From Bacillota bacterium (GTDB lineage Bacteria; Bacillota; UBA4882; UBA8346): 41,203 nt of DNA. The stretch covers positions 1-41,203 of the forward strand of contig JAEVYU010000049.1 in the NCBI GenBank assembly GCA_023392595.1. Direction: 5' to 3'. This document shows, piece after piece, positions 33,731 through 41,129 of the stretch. The notes beneath the pieces were generated by a model. That model did not search any database. It saw only the letters and a program-made list of their open reading frames with translations, and was not told the DNA's origin. Numbering within the stretch: position 1 is the stretch's first letter; every line of letters begins with the position of its first letter. The translations under genes and the position numbers were made by a program.

Positions 33731-35620
33731 TCAGGCGGTTTTTTTCAAATGGATATCATCTTTAGTTTTCAACAGCAAAGCAGAGTTTAGGACCACCCCC
33801 ACTGAACCTAGATTATGCACCAAGGCCCCGACCACTGGCCCCATTAAACCCATGGATGCCAGGATGATTGCGCCAAAATTAAGTCCCATGGACAAAATGA
33901 TATTCACATGAATGGTACGGATGGTTTGATGGGATAGACGCAGTAAATATGGGATCCGGGAGATATCATCGCTCACCAGCGCAATATCCGCTGCATCCAC
34001 GGCGATATCACTCCCGATCCCGCCCATGGCCACTCCGACCATAGCCGTTTTTAAAGCGGGCGCATCGTTGATACCGTCGCCAATCATACAGATGGGCTCG
34101 TTCGCGCACTGGCAGGCCTGAATGGCGGAGACTTTATCTTCAGGAAGAAGCTCCGAGCGGATATCGTTGATACCGACGGCACTGGCGATATGGGAAGCAG
34201 CCTGGATATGATCGCCTGTAAGTAAGAGAGTTTTAACGCCTGTGGCATGAATATCTTCAATCGTGGAACGCGCGTTGTTACGTAAAGTATCCGCCAGCGC
34301 GATCAGCCCGGCTGATTTGCGCTGAATTCCTACGAAAATAATCGTACATCCTTCATTCCGGTATTTGGCCGCCAAGGACAGCAGTTCATCCGTTAGCGCA
34401 ATACCTTCCTCTGTAAGTAGCCCCGCATTACCCGCCAGGATGGTTTGTCCATCGATACGGGCTTTAACGCCACGCCCCGGGATCATCAAAAAATCTTCCG
34501 GCTCCGCCAAGCCTAAACCGAATGTTTTGGCATGACTCCATACGGCATGGCCCAGGGGGTGTTCAGAACGGTGTTCCACTGTTGCGGCCATATGTAACAA
34601 TTGATTTTCTGAAAGGCCGGGGATAATAGACTCTACCGCTACGACTCCGGGTTTACCGCAGGTCAGGGTGCCTGTTTTATCAAAGGCAATCTGTTTTATT
34701 TTAACCAGGCGTTCCAAAACATCCCCCGAACGGATCAATACTCCGTGGCGGGCGGCATTTCCGATTCCGGCCATAATGGCGGTGGGGGTAGCCAGTACCA
34801 ATGCGCAGGGGCAAAAAACCACCAAAATGGTTACGGCCCGGATTGCTTCACCTGTCGCCAACCAGGTAACCAGCCCAGCTGTCAAGGCTATGGCTATAAT
34901 CCAGGTGGCCCAACGATCAGCCAAGCGGACCACTTTGGCTTTGTTGGCATCCGCTGCAGCTACCAACCGGATCATTCGCTGCAACGAACTGTCTTCTCCA
35001 ACCCGGGTGGCTTGCATGTCGAAGGCGCCGAACTGGTTGACTGTACCGCTGAAAACTTCATCGCCCGGCCCCTTATCGACGGGAAGCGATTCGCCGGTCA
35101 TGACGGATTGGTCGATGGAGGTCTCTCCGGAAATTATGATACCATCGACGGCGATTGTTTCCCCGGGAAGCACCCGTAACAGGGCGCCGGTTTGGACCGA
35201 CTCGGCTGAAACGATTATTTCTTGATTGTCTTGCACGATCCGGGCGGTGCGGGGTGTGAGCCGCACCAGTTTTTCAATTCCTTTCCGCGCCTTGGAAGAC
35301 GTGAGGTTTTCCAGAATCGAACCGATGGTCATGATAAAAGCCACTTCGCCGGCGGCAAATATTTCGCCGATGGCTACCGAGGCGATCAAGGCGATGGAAA
35401 CCAAAACATCGGCGCGAATATCGAATTCGGTGAATAGACCGATGGCTGCTTGTTTAAGAATGGGTAACCCGGAAATAATAATGGCGACCCAAGCGATGTC
35501 GAAAGGTAAGGATTTTGGAGTCCAGCCAAAGAAACTGAATATGAGCGATATTCCGGAAATACCCGTCCATAGAATGGCCCGCTTTTGACCGCCTCTCATC
35601 CAGTTTTTCAGTTTGGGCAT
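33731..35620 (-). CDS. Heavy-metal translocating P-type ATPase
   Basis: A 629-residue P1B-type metal pump. It has TGES at 175-178 (actuator), the membrane CPC motif at 270-272 (FCPCALVLATPTA), the phosphorylated Asp314 in DKTGTLT, SEHPLG (about 352-357) and GDGINDAPALK. There is no N-terminal metal-binding domain; the protein begins nearly at the first membrane helices. The last helix has HNLGSVGVVLNSALLL. CPC is used for Cu(I) or Zn/Cd, and the adjoining CsoR favours copper. ATG 35620 is chosen for GAGGTG upstream; a GTG at 35632 is in frame. It follows csoR in the same direction and is probably co-transcribed with it. Confidence 0.92.
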   Translation of the reverse strand: MPKLKNWMRGGQKRAILWTGISGISLIFSFFGWTPKSLPFDIAWVAIIISGLPILKQAAIGLFTEFDIRADVLVSIALIASVAIGEIFAAGEVAFIMTIGSILENLTSSKARKGIEKLVRLTPRTARIVQDNQEIIVSAESVQTGALLRVLPGETIAVDGIIISGETSIDQSVMTGESLPVDKGPGDEVFSGTVNQFGAFDMQATRVGEDSSLQRMIRLVAAADANKAKVVRLADRWATWIIAIALTAGLVTWLATGEAIRAVTILVVFCPCALVLATPTAIMAGIGNAARHGVLIRSGDVLERLVKIKQIAFDKTGTLTCGKPGVVAVESIIPGLSENQLLHMAATVEHRSEHPLGHAVWSHAKTFGLGLAEPEDFLMIPGRGVKARIDGQTILAGNAGLLTEEGIALTDELLSLAAKYRNEGCTIIFVGIQRKSAGLIALADTLRNNARSTIEDIHATGVKTLLLTGDHIQAASHIASAVGINDIRSELLPEDKVSAIQACQCANEPICMIGDGINDAPALKTAMVGVAMGGIGSDIAVDAADIALVSDDISRIPYLLRLSHQTIRTIHVNIILSMGLNFGAIILASMGLMGPVVGALVHNLGSVGVVLNSALLLKTKDDIHLKKTA

Positions 35621-35678
35621 TGAAACGTTCACCTCGATTTAAAATGGGGTATGAGCTAAAGACCAGGAATTAAAAAAT

Positions 35679-35954
35679 TTAAACCATGCGCGAAAATTGC
35701 TCGATCGCATGGGTCAGATCCTGGATGGTTTCTTCGATTTCACCGTGTTCGATCCCCTTTACGACGCAATGGCGCAAATGTCCCTCAAGGATAATTTGAC
35801 CTACCTTATGAAGAGCCGCTTTAGCAGCGCCAATTTGGATTAAGATATCTTCGCAAGGGACATCTTTAACCACCATGGAGCTGATTCCCTGGATTTGACC
35901 GCTGATTCGCTTAAGACGGGCAGTAACCGCCGGAGCGTCAATACATTCTTTCAT
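35679..35954 (-). CDS. csoR: CsoR family copper-sensing repressor
   Basis: A 91-residue all-helical repressor (DUF156 family). The Cu(I) ligand set of CsoR, Cys-His-Cys, is present at C34, H59 and C63 (VPCEDIL; EGHLRHC), unlike the RcnR or FrmR patterns. RLKRISGQIQGI is the conserved DNA-binding face. Metal binding releases the repressor from its operator. AGGAGG precedes ATG 35954. A perfect palindrome (35978-35994) between its promoter and start codon indicates autoregulation, with the P-type ATPase as downstream target. Confidence 0.9.
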   Translation of the reverse strand: MKECIDAPAVTARLKRISGQIQGISSMVVKDVPCEDILIQIGAAKAALHKVGQIILEGHLRHCVVKGIEHGEIEETIQDLTHAIEQFSRMV

Positions 35955-35977
35955 GGTGAACCTCCTTCAGAGATGAA

Positions 35978-36006
35978 ATACCCCCAGGGGGTATGTTGGT
36001 ATTATA
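35978..36006 (-). promoter_or_regulatory. CsoR-type operator and -10 of the csoR-ATPase operon
   Basis: ATACCCCCAGGGGGTAT (35978-35994) is a perfect palindrome around one base, of the TACCC...GGGTA kind bound by CsoR. On the minus strand TATAAT (36001-36006) lies just upstream of it, so the operator would cover the transcription start. Confidence 0.8.
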
Positions 36007-36076
36007 AATAAAATATCAGGCAAAGTAAATCCTTTTTTGAATGTTTCTTTAAAATAAAATGATAAAATAACTCCTT

Positions 36077-36105
36077 TTGAACCATATACCCCTTATGGGT
36101 ATTTT
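36077..36105 (+). promoter_or_regulatory. Promoter with a second CsoR-like box, facing the oxidoreductase gene
   Basis: ATACCCCTTATGGGTAT (36086-36102) has the same ATACCC...GGGTAT ends as the csoR operator. It lies in the spacer of a plus-strand promoter-like pair, TTGAAC (36077-36082) and TATTTT (36100-36105), 17 bp apart. The leader to the oxidoreductase start is about 140 bases. The promoter assignment is tentative; the palindrome is clear. Confidence 0.6.
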
Positions 36106-36252
36106 TTCGATAGCCCCCATTCACTTGGGTGCCGGAAACTATTTTTTTCAAAGGGCTCTTGATCAAACTGGAAAGGTAATTTATAATGAAATTAATATTT
36201 AATATGGTTAATATTTTAATCGCGGAGGCGGGTACAGCTAGGCTGAGAAACC

Positions 36253-37500
36253 ATGAACAATATTATCATCATCGGCGGCGGAATTGCTGCCATTAATGGG
36301 ATTCAGGCGATTCGGGAAGTTGATCCGGATGTGGCGATTGATCTTTTTTGTGAAGAGCAATATTACCCTTATTACCGTCTAAAACTTTCCAAAATGCTCT
36401 TTGATAAGCTGGATGAAGACAGTACCGGAATGTTGCTGAAACCGAAGGATTGGTATCGACAAAATAAGGTTAACCTTCACTTCAGTGTTAAGGTGCAGGG
36501 TGTGGATGTAGACCGGCAGGAAATCCTGTTGCCGCAGGGAAGCGGCATGCGCTATGACGGGCTGTTGTTGGCAAACGGGGCCAGGAACCGCCTATTGTCG
36601 ATCACCGGATTTGACAGCTGCAAGTTGTATTCCATCCGGAACCTTGAAGATATCATCGAAATCCGCAATGAAATGGAAAGTAAAAACCAGGTATTTTATA
36701 TTGGTGGCGGAGTGCTTGGCCTTGAGACCGCCTGGGTCATTCAACAACACGGTAAAAAAGCCGCCATAGCGGAAATCCAAAACCGGCTTTTTCCCCGGCA
36801 GTTGGACGAAAAGGCGGCAACTATCCTGGAGGGCTTGGTGGAGTCTTTCGGAATCAAGGTTTTTACAAATGCCGAAGTGGTCAAGATTTATGGAAATCAA
36901 GCCGCCTGGGGAGTGGAAATGCGGGATGGTCAAAGATTTCCATGCGATATGGTGTTGTATTCAACCGGTATTCAGCCCAATACGGACCTTGTAAAAGGAA
37001 CCGCCATTCAAATCAACCGGGGAATTGTTGTAGGCGATAAGATGCAAACAAGCATCCCCAATATTTATGCCGCCGGCGACGTGGCCGAGTATGAGGGGAG
37101 AGTTTATGGCTTATGGAATATCGCCGCCGGGCAAGGCAAGATTGCCGGCTATAATATGGCGGGCCGGTCCGCGGTTTACCAGCCCGGCATCCCGGTTACG
37201 GCGCTGAATGCTTTTGGGACTTCCTTGTTTTCCATGGGAGATGTCTCCGAAACCGGCGGAGTCCGGACGATCACGGAAGAGGATCGGGCCAAGAACATAT
37301 ACCGGAGAATTTTTGTTAAAAATCAAATCATTGTCGGAGCGATTTGCATCGGCGACCCCGGTAAAACCGTACCATTGAAAAATGCCATCGAGCAGAAATT
37401 ATCCTTGAAAGGAATTGAAGGGGAGAATATTATTATCGATGAGATATTGGAGGGGCTTAAATCGATGCATGGTACCGGGACAAACATTAAAAACAATTGA
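36253..37500 (+). CDS. FAD-dependent NAD(P)H oxidoreductase, NADH:rubredoxin reductase type
   Basis: A 415-residue flavoprotein of the pyridine-nucleotide-disulphide oxidoreductase class II type. The FAD site is IIIIGGGIAAINGI at 4-17, the NAD(P)H site YIGGGVLGLETAW at about 149-161, and the second FAD motif IYAAGDVAEY. There is no redox-active CxxC, as in NADH:rubredoxin reductases and nitrite-reductase-like proteins. With rubrerythrin 128 bp downstream, the likely job is to feed electrons to peroxide or oxygen detoxification. The start lacks a strong ribosome site. The upstream CsoR-like box hints at copper control. Confidence 0.88.
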   Translation: MNNIIIIGGGIAAINGIQAIREVDPDVAIDLFCEEQYYPYYRLKLSKMLFDKLDEDSTGMLLKPKDWYRQNKVNLHFSVKVQGVDVDRQEILLPQGSGMRYDGLLLANGARNRLLSITGFDSCKLYSIRNLEDIIEIRNEMESKNQVFYIGGGVLGLETAWVIQQHGKKAAIAEIQNRLFPRQLDEKAATILEGLVESFGIKVFTNAEVVKIYGNQAAWGVEMRDGQRFPCDMVLYSTGIQPNTDLVKGTAIQINRGIVVGDKMQTSIPNIYAAGDVAEYEGRVYGLWNIAAGQGKIAGYNMAGRSAVYQPGIPVTALNAFGTSLFSMGDVSETGGVRTITEEDRAKNIYRRIFVKNQIIVGAICIGDPGKTVPLKNAIEQKLSLKGIEGENIIIDEILEGLKSMHGTGTNIKNN

Positions 37501-37544
37501 CCCGGCGAAGAAAGCAATTTTAGGTGGAAAAGTTTTATTTTTTA

Positions 37545-37573
37545 TTGACAAATAGTAATAATTACTATATAGT
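37545..37573 (+). promoter_or_regulatory. Rubrerythrin promoter with a PerR-like operator
   Basis: TTGACA (37545-37550) and TATAGT (37568-37573) are 17 bp apart. The spacer is filled by the perfect palindrome TAGTAATAATTACTA (37553-37567), which has the 7-1-7 form of Fur/PerR boxes. Repressor bound here would exclude RNA polymerase. Confidence 0.75.
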
Positions 37574-37628
37574 AATATTATTAAAAAGAAAATTGTGGAA
37601 GAAATTAAAAAAATAAGGAGGAAATAAA

Positions 37629-38183
37629 ATGTCAGTACAAAACGCAATGACTGCCGATTTTTTACGTTCAGCCTATGGTGGAGAAAGCATGGCCCATATG
37701 CGGTATATAGCATGGGGCAACCAGGCCGAAAAAGAAGGTTTCCCGAATGTGGGGAAGTTATTTAAAGGGATTTCATATGCGGAACAGGTTCACGCCACCA
37801 ATCATTTCAAAGAGCTAAGCAGCCAGCCCGGGGACCATTCGGTAACCGCCGGGGCGGTATTTGGAACGGGAAGTTTGGTCGATAATCTGCAGGGCGCCAT
37901 CAATGGCGAGCTTCATGAAGTGGAACAGATGTATCCGGTTTATTTACATAGTGCTCAATTTCAGAGCGAAAAAGGAGCCGAGCGGTCTTTTCACTTTGCG
38001 CTGGAAGCCGAAAAGATTCACGCCGGTTTGTTTAAGGATGCCCAAGATGCAGTCAAACAAGGAAAGGATCTCCAGATTCAGTCGGTCAATATTTGCCCGA
38101 TTTGCGGACACACGATTGTTGACGGAATTCCCGATAACTGTCCTGTTTGCGGCGCTAAAAAAGAGATGTATGTGACTTTTTAA
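37629..38183 (+). CDS. rbr: Rubrerythrin
   Basis: A 184-residue non-haem di-iron protein that reduces hydrogen peroxide to water. The four-helix domain has GGESMAHMRY, EQVHATNH, NGELHEVEQMYP and ALEAEKIHAGLF, supplying the Glu and His di-iron ligands. The C-terminal rubredoxin domain has CPICGH and CPVCGA. The length is typical. AAGGAGG sits seven bases before ATG 37629. Electrons probably come from the reductase encoded upstream. The operator in its own promoter points to peroxide- or metal-responsive repression. Confidence 0.96.
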   Translation: MSVQNAMTADFLRSAYGGESMAHMRYIAWGNQAEKEGFPNVGKLFKGISYAEQVHATNHFKELSSQPGDHSVTAGAVFGTGSLVDNLQGAINGELHEVEQMYPVYLHSAQFQSEKGAERSFHFALEAEKIHAGLFKDAQDAVKQGKDLQIQSVNICPICGHTIVDGIPDNCPVCGAKKEMYVTF

Positions 38184-38212
38184 AGACGCCGTCCATTTTT
38201 GAAGTTCGGGTC

Positions 38213-38324
38213 TGTTGCAAAATAAGGTTTATCGATGGAGAAATACAATATATATAAAGCTTTGCCAATTATGTATGCCATATATTGTATTTCTTACTGA
38301 TTTGAATCAATCCCTTTTGCAACA
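38213..38324. repeat. 112-bp element with 10-bp terminal inverted repeats
   Basis: TGTTGCAAAA (38213-38222) and TTTTGCAACA (38315-38324) are perfect inverted repeats. They enclose the second copy of the AT-rich palindrome. TGTTGCAAA is also seen at the ends of some insertion sequences, so this may be a MITE or a relic; no transposase is present and no target duplication is obvious. Confidence 0.5.
38239..38294. repeat. 56-bp AT-rich palindromic repeat, copy 2
   Basis: AGAAATACAATATA (38239-38252) and TATATTGTATTTCT (38281-38294) form perfect 14-bp arms identical to those of the copy at 33593-33648. The centres differ in sequence. Confidence 0.7.
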
Positions 38325-38369
38325 ACCTCTTTGATGATGACTTCCGCGGTTATTGATCATTTTTTTCGA

Positions 38370-39035
38370 TCACTCGGATTTTTTTATTCCTGTTACTTCA
38401 AGAGTCATTATATTTTTTCTGACTTCCGCCTCTTTTAGCTTAGAAGATAACAATAATTCTTGTAGTTCCTTTTTTGTATAAGCCGCATGGATCGATGTAA
38501 TAAAACCATGAACGATTTCCTTTGGCTCGGTACTTTTGATGAGGAGCGCTTTCAGTACCGGATTTAGATCCCGGCGCAAATCACTGATATAATACCTGCC
38601 GCCGGGCTTCAAAACACGGTATATTTCATTGAATATTTGCTTTGGCTCAGCCCATTCATGAAGCGAGCCGCTACTGAAAACGGCATCAAAATTCTCATTT
38701 TCAAAGGGCAAATTTTGGGCGTCGCCCAGAATGTAAGTAAGTCTGTTACGAAGTTGATATTCATCTGCATTTTTTTGAGCCAGTAGAATCATACCCTGGC
38801 TAATCTCAACGGCTTTTAAAGTCGTGCCGGTTGTTCTACGTAACCATTCCAAGCCCAGATAGCCGGGGCCGGGACCAATCTCCAGCGCGAGGCCGTTATG
38901 GATACCGGACTGAATAAGTCGGACCGTATCCAGATGGTTATCGTCCCTCATTTTTCGCCGCATTTTGTCAAAAGCCGTAATGTCGAAAGGGTTTTGAATC
39001 CCGTTATCCGTTTCTTTTACACGCGGTTTAACCAT
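38370..39035 (-). CDS. Class I SAM-dependent methyltransferase
   Basis: A 221-residue cytoplasmic methyltransferase of the UbiE/Methyltransf_11 kind. Motif I is LEIGPGPGYLG (51-61), followed by KAVEISQGMILLAQKNA, LPFENENFDAVFSSGSLHEW and IYRVLKPGGRYYISDLRRD. The substrate is unknown. ATG 39035 is used because GGGGGG lies eight bases upstream; an earlier ATG at 39050 has no ribosome site. It is transcribed divergently from a PadR regulator, and both carry the same palindrome near their start sites, so PadR probably controls it. Confidence 0.88.
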   Translation of the reverse strand: MVKPRVKETDNGIQNPFDITAFDKMRRKMRDDNHLDTVRLIQSGIHNGLALEIGPGPGYLGLEWLRRTTGTTLKAVEISQGMILLAQKNADEYQLRNRLTYILGDAQNLPFENENFDAVFSSGSLHEWAEPKQIFNEIYRVLKPGGRYYISDLRRDLNPVLKALLIKSTEPKEIVHGFITSIHAAYTKKELQELLLSSKLKEAEVRKNIMTLEVTGIKKSE

Positions 39036-39073
39036 TATTTTTCCCCCCATTGTGATTTGGTATTTTTTTTTTA

Positions 39074-39132
39074 TAGTCAGCGCTGACTAATCAATACTGA
39101 TTAATTATAAAATAAATGTTTCTTACTGTCAA
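39074..39132 (-). promoter_or_regulatory. Methyltransferase promoter and palindromic operator
   Basis: On the minus strand TTGACA (39127-39132) and TATAAT (39104-39109) are 17 bp apart, a full-consensus sigma-A promoter. TAGTCAGCGCTGACTA (39074-39089), a perfect 16-bp palindrome, lies just downstream of the start site and shares TCAGCGCTGA with the PadR promoter. Confidence 0.82.
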
Positions 39133-39161
39133 TAAGCCCTATTCCTGGATATACCCAATGA

Positions 39162-39199
39162 TTGACTTCCTAAAATTCAAATGATATACTCAGCGCTGA
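39162..39199 (+). promoter_or_regulatory. PadR gene promoter and operator
   Basis: TTGACT (39162-39167) and TATACT (39185-39190) are 17 bp apart. TCAGCGCTGA (39190-39199) overlaps the -10 end and the start site. The same ten bases form the core of the operator before the divergent methyltransferase. Confidence 0.8.
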
Positions 39200-39224
39200 A
39201 TTAAAAGTTGGCCGGAGGAAAAAT

Positions 39225-39758
39225 ATGATCGTTCAAACCTATATTTTGGGATTTTTGATCCGTTTTGGCCCGCAACACGGTTATCGCTTGAAACAGTTGC
39301 TCTCGGAAAATGCCGCCGATTTTACCCGGATTAAGCTTCCCACGATTTACTATCATTTAGAAAAAATGCAGCAGACGGGTTTGGTCACTGTTTCCGAAGA
39401 AAGGGAGGGTAATAAACCTGAACGCGCAGTTTACGGGATAACCGAGGCAGGAAGGAAAGAATTTGAAAGACTGCTCATGCTATTATTGAATCATCCTTGT
39501 GAATTTGTGTTTGAGCAGGATGCGGTATTATATTTTCATGAAGTCTTACAGACGGAACTTGTCATCGCATCGCTGACGAAGCAAAAAGAAAAAATCGAGC
39601 GGATTATTCAACATATCGAGGAGCACCAAAATGAAGTGCTGCCGCAAATGGCCCTTGAATTTCAAAAAAAAGCCCAACTTATTTTTACCCATCATTTACT
39701 TCATTACCAAGCTGAACTAAAATGGATTCAAAATGCTATCGAAGTTTTTTATGAGTGA
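39225..39758 (+). CDS. PadR family transcriptional regulator
   Basis: A 177-residue PadR-type repressor. The winged helix is at about 5-80 (ILGFLIRFGPQHGYRLKQLL, LPTIYYHLEKMQQTGLVTVS, then the wing REGNKPERAVYGITEAGRKE). A C-terminal helical domain for dimerisation follows (coiled-coil-like KQKEKIERIIQHIEEHQNEV). GGAGG precedes ATG 39225. It probably represses itself and the divergent methyltransferase through the TCAGCGCTGA palindromes. The inducer is unknown. The last codons are tandemly duplicated just after the stop. Confidence 0.9.
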   Translation: MIVQTYILGFLIRFGPQHGYRLKQLLSENAADFTRIKLPTIYYHLEKMQQTGLVTVSEEREGNKPERAVYGITEAGRKEFERLLMLLLNHPCEFVFEQDAVLYFHEVLQTELVIASLTKQKEKIERIIQHIEEHQNEVLPQMALEFQKKAQLIFTHHLLHYQAELKWIQNAIEVFYE

Positions 39759-39801
39759 TGGTCCATTATGCTACGAAGTTTTTCATGAGTGATGGTCCAT
39801 T
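39733..39801. repeat. Tandem duplication of the PadR gene 3' end
   Basis: The 35 bases at 39733-39767 are repeated at once as 34 bases at 39768-39801, with one deletion and one substitution (shared cores GAAGTTTTT and ATGAGTGATGGTCCATT). The first copy holds the stop codon, so the second is non-coding. Confidence 0.85.
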
Positions 39802-39823
39802 GGGTTTGGACGGTATTGGTCTT

Positions 39824-40759
39824 TTAGGAAACCATGATCTGGATCGCAAAGGTTTTAAGCGGCGGTTCCTTCGACCAGGAACGTTTATACTCCAAGGCGA
39901 TGGAAGTTGTACCGCCGTTTACCGGACTAAATTGCCAGTATTCCTGGGATGGCGAGCCGGGGTTTTTGCCCTGGGGCAAAAGAAAATGCCGGGTTTCTTG
40001 AAGAATATCCGGGTTTGGCTTTTGAATATACTGCCAGGTATATCCGGTTGTAGGATTGGTGGCCAGGGATACCTCCAAAGTTTGGCCATTCATCAACCGG
40101 ATGTTTTGCCCGTTTGCGTTTTCGCCAACGGACAGCTTCTGGGATTCCAACGATTTCATCGAATGAAGCGGTCCTTTTTCATATGCTAAATCCCTTAGCT
40201 CCGCGTAAGGAATTGTAAATTCCAAGATTCCCAAATGGGTAGGGGTGTATTCATGGCGCGGAAAATAAATCACCAAAGCGTTGGAGGTCAAATAGAACCT
40301 TTGGTCCCGCTCCACGGTATGGAACTTTTTGAGCGCCGGAATATCCTGTTCCACAATTTGGCGCTTGATGATCTTATTGAGCCGGGCGACGTAATCCCGG
40401 TTGTTTTTAAATAAATCTTCAAACTTATAAATGACGCCGTTTTGCAAGTTGACCGTCAAGGTTTTAATTTTCAGGGAACGGGTGGAATAGGCCTTGTTTT
40501 CGAAACTGATCCGCATGACCATACTTAAAAGACCGGCCTTGTTCAGGGTAACTTGAGTATTGCCGGTCACAAAGAGGCCGGGATCTTTGTCAAAGCCATG
40601 ATTCCAAATGGTTTTATAGACGGCATCCCGGATTTTCTCATTCATTTTGGTTTGGAGATCAAGATCTCCCAGCCCCTGAATTTCAGGGTACGTCATTTGA
40701 ATCCGGGCATTTTCGATTTTCCGTTCAAGGATGGGGACGGGATGGGCATGATAATCCAT
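39824..40759 (-). CDS. DUF3298-type domain fused to a chagasin-like (I42) peptidase inhibitor domain
   Basis: A 311-residue protein. Residues about 15-195 resemble the DUF4163/DUF3298 region of RsiV and PdaC relatives (YPEIQGLGD near the start, KIKTLTVNLQNGVIYKFEDL, FKNNRDYVARLNKIIK, LGILEFTIPYAEL). Residues 220-311 are a chagasin-type inhibitor domain, with its loops NPTTGYTW (235-242), EYWQFSPVNGG (about 273-283) and YKRSW. Inhibitors of this type block cysteine peptidases. No signal peptide or membrane helix is visible, although both domains are usually extracytoplasmic. GGAGGAG sets ATG 40759. It stands alone and converges with the PadR gene. Confidence 0.82.
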   Translation of the reverse strand: MDYHAHPVPILERKIENARIQMTYPEIQGLGDLDLQTKMNEKIRDAVYKTIWNHGFDKDPGLFVTGNTQVTLNKAGLLSMVMRISFENKAYSTRSLKIKTLTVNLQNGVIYKFEDLFKNNRDYVARLNKIIKRQIVEQDIPALKKFHTVERDQRFYLTSNALVIYFPRHEYTPTHLGILEFTIPYAELRDLAYEKGPLHSMKSLESQKLSVGENANGQNIRLMNGQTLEVSLATNPTTGYTWQYIQKPNPDILQETRHFLLPQGKNPGSPSQEYWQFSPVNGGTTSIALEYKRSWSKEPPLKTFAIQIMVS

Positions 40760-40956
40760 TTCAATCTCCTCCGGAATTGCGCTAAAATCCTACCGCTATA
40801 GTCTATGCGCCGAATGAAGCGGGCGTTCACGCAGGCCCTTATGAATCCCAATGTTAAGATCAATTCAGCAGGGAACGGTATTTTCCTATCTACATAGGTT
40901 GAATTAAGTTTTTTAAATGCCCGTTGAAATGAAAATATTGGTGAGACCTCTCTCTT

Positions 40957-41102
40957 GCTCTCCCCCAATGAAGTTTTTTAATGAAGCGGATTCAGTGGGA
41001 GAGTAACCGATGACTTCGTATTCTAAAAGCTTTTAGAGATCAACGGCTGGGGTTACTCTTCCACTGAAACAACTACTTTGAACAACATCATTGGGGAAGA
41101 GC
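40957..41102. repeat. 146-bp length-symmetric palindromic element
   Basis: Two 73-base halves meet at 41029/41030 inside the perfect palindrome TCTAAAAGCTTTTAGA. Matching blocks occur at equal distances on both sides: GGTTACTC-CCACTGAA (17 of 18 positions) and TCATTGGGG-AGAGC (14 of 15), separated by equal-length diverged spacers of 13 and 19 bases. No gene lies in it. It could be a MITE, a REP-like pair or a very large hairpin RNA. Confidence 0.8.
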
Positions 41103-41125
41103 TCGCCTTTCGAGAAAGGCGCGAG
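41102..41125. other. Stem-loop just upstream of the right-hand group II intron
   Basis: CTCGCCTTT and AAAGGCGCGAG pair around CGAG with a two-base bulge. The intron begins five bases later. Some group II introns (class C) prefer sites just after such hairpins, but the class cannot be fixed here. Confidence 0.5.
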
Positions 41126-41129
41126 TTAG

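Noticed and set aside
34668..35588. Several open frames on the plus strand, up to 185 codons
   Set aside because: They are antisense to the P-type ATPase, whose catalytic motifs are continuous on the other strand.
36225..36252. Sequence GGCTGAGAAACC before the oxidoreductase start, reminiscent of a TPP riboswitch
   Set aside because: Only the first conserved block is similar; the second block (CTGATCTGGATAATGCC type) is absent and the start codon follows at once.
33593..38294. Repeated AT-rich arms as a possible CRISPR array
   Set aside because: Only two distant palindromes, no regular spacers and no cas genes.
39755..40189. Plus-strand frame starting at the PadR stop codon
   Set aside because: It is antisense to the chagasin-type domain and begins inside the tandem duplication.
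40693..40968. Small minus-strand frame of 91 codons upstream of the DUF3298-chagasin gene
   Set aside because: It overlaps the start of the real gene in another frame and lacks a ribosome site and protein-like features.
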